NCBI RefSeq assembly: GCF_000935125.1
Contig: NZ_JRKI01000061.1
Span: forward strand, 310,001-374,000
Source of the DNA: Streptomyces natalensis ATCC 27448
GTDB taxonomy: Bacteria; Actinomycetota; Actinomycetes; Streptomycetales; Streptomycetaceae
Length of the DNA: 64,000 nt
Direction: 5' to 3'
Shown: positions 63,945-64,000 of the stretch, in pieces
How the letters are laid out: each line of letters begins with the position of its first letter
Position numbering within the stretch: position 1 is the first letter of the stretch
Program-made: the position numbers and the translations under genes
Notes under the pieces: model-generated
Databases searched by the model: none
What the model was told of the DNA's origin: nothing
The model's input: only the letters and a program-made list of their open reading frames with translations

Positions 63945-64000
63945 CGCTGGCTCCGGGCCTCGTACGGGGACGTACGTCCAATGTAGGCGCGGCGGGGCGA
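63945..64000. other. edge region upstream of glyA
   Basis: No gene is visible in the last 56 bases. GGACGTACGTCC at 63968-63979 is a perfect 12-bp palindrome in what is probably the glyA promoter. Confidence 0.4.

Overview
This is a stretch of a high-GC actinomycete chromosome, almost certainly Streptomyces. GC is about 70% or more, GTG and TTG starts are common, and several genes look leaderless (a TANNNT -10 hexamer 6-7 bases before the start codon). The gene content includes the Streptomyces polarity and cytoskeletal proteins Scy and FilP. Recalled from memory rather than searched, the gene order follows the S. coelicolor core region that runs from the glgE cluster through pfkA-pta-ackA-pyk, icmA, scy-filP and the atp operon to glyA.

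Layout. 1-98: 3' end of a secreted metallopeptidase. 758-8657: GlgE pathway (glgE, treS, pep2, glgB), which turns trehalose and maltose into alpha-glucan. 9082-12926: a C4-dicarboxylate symporter opposite a CitA/DcuS-type two-component pair. 13105-17546: a helix-turn-helix protein and a MacB/FtsX-type ABC exporter. 17627-23726: overflow and lower glycolytic metabolism (pfkA, pta, ackA, pyk). 23826-26445: a three-gene operon for secreted and membrane proteins. 27071-33428: a YbbN-like thioredoxin, a TetR regulator, a MurG-like transferase with a sugar-nucleotide epimerase, and a divergent OmpR-type two-component pair. 33478-42959: cobalamin and acyl-CoA genes (icmA, meaB, thiolase, methylmalonyl-CoA epimerase) mixed with MarR regulators, two DUF3817 membrane proteins and three tandem AIM24 proteins. 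43168-48466: scy and filP. 48587-52276: a scarred region with a truncated ABC ATPase, 3-hydroxybutyryl-CoA dehydrogenase, a TnpB fragment, a truncated ABC permease, the cobalamin adenosyltransferase and a degraded LuxR regulator. 52326-60812: DUF2550 and atpIBEFHAGDC. 61101-63944: a WecA/TagO-like transferase and serine hydroxymethyltransferase, both upstream of atp on the same strand.

How the genes fit together. IcmA needs adenosylcobalamin; the window also encodes a PduO-type adenosyltransferase that makes it, the MeaB chaperone GTPase, an epimerase, a thiolase and a 3-hydroxyacyl-CoA dehydrogenase, so most of a butyryl/isobutyryl/methylmalonyl-CoA module is here but dispersed. Pyk, Pta and AckA link glycolysis to acetate.

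The most unusual features are non-coding. A roughly 370-440 bp imperfect palindromic repeat occurs twice (8641-9081 and 36341-36713), each copy abutting stop codons; one terminus supplies the GlgB stop codon. A short CTCCCCC...ACCCCCA-type hairpin repeat occurs three times and once lies inside glyA as an in-frame insertion. Other points of note are a perfect 20-bp palindrome just upstream of icmA, an 11-bp direct repeat between the MurG-like gene and the response regulator, and the ABC/TnpB scar. I did not recognise a wholly new multi-gene system; the MurG-like/epimerase/two-component cluster and the DUF6230-DUF6114 operon are the best candidates for uncharacterised biology.
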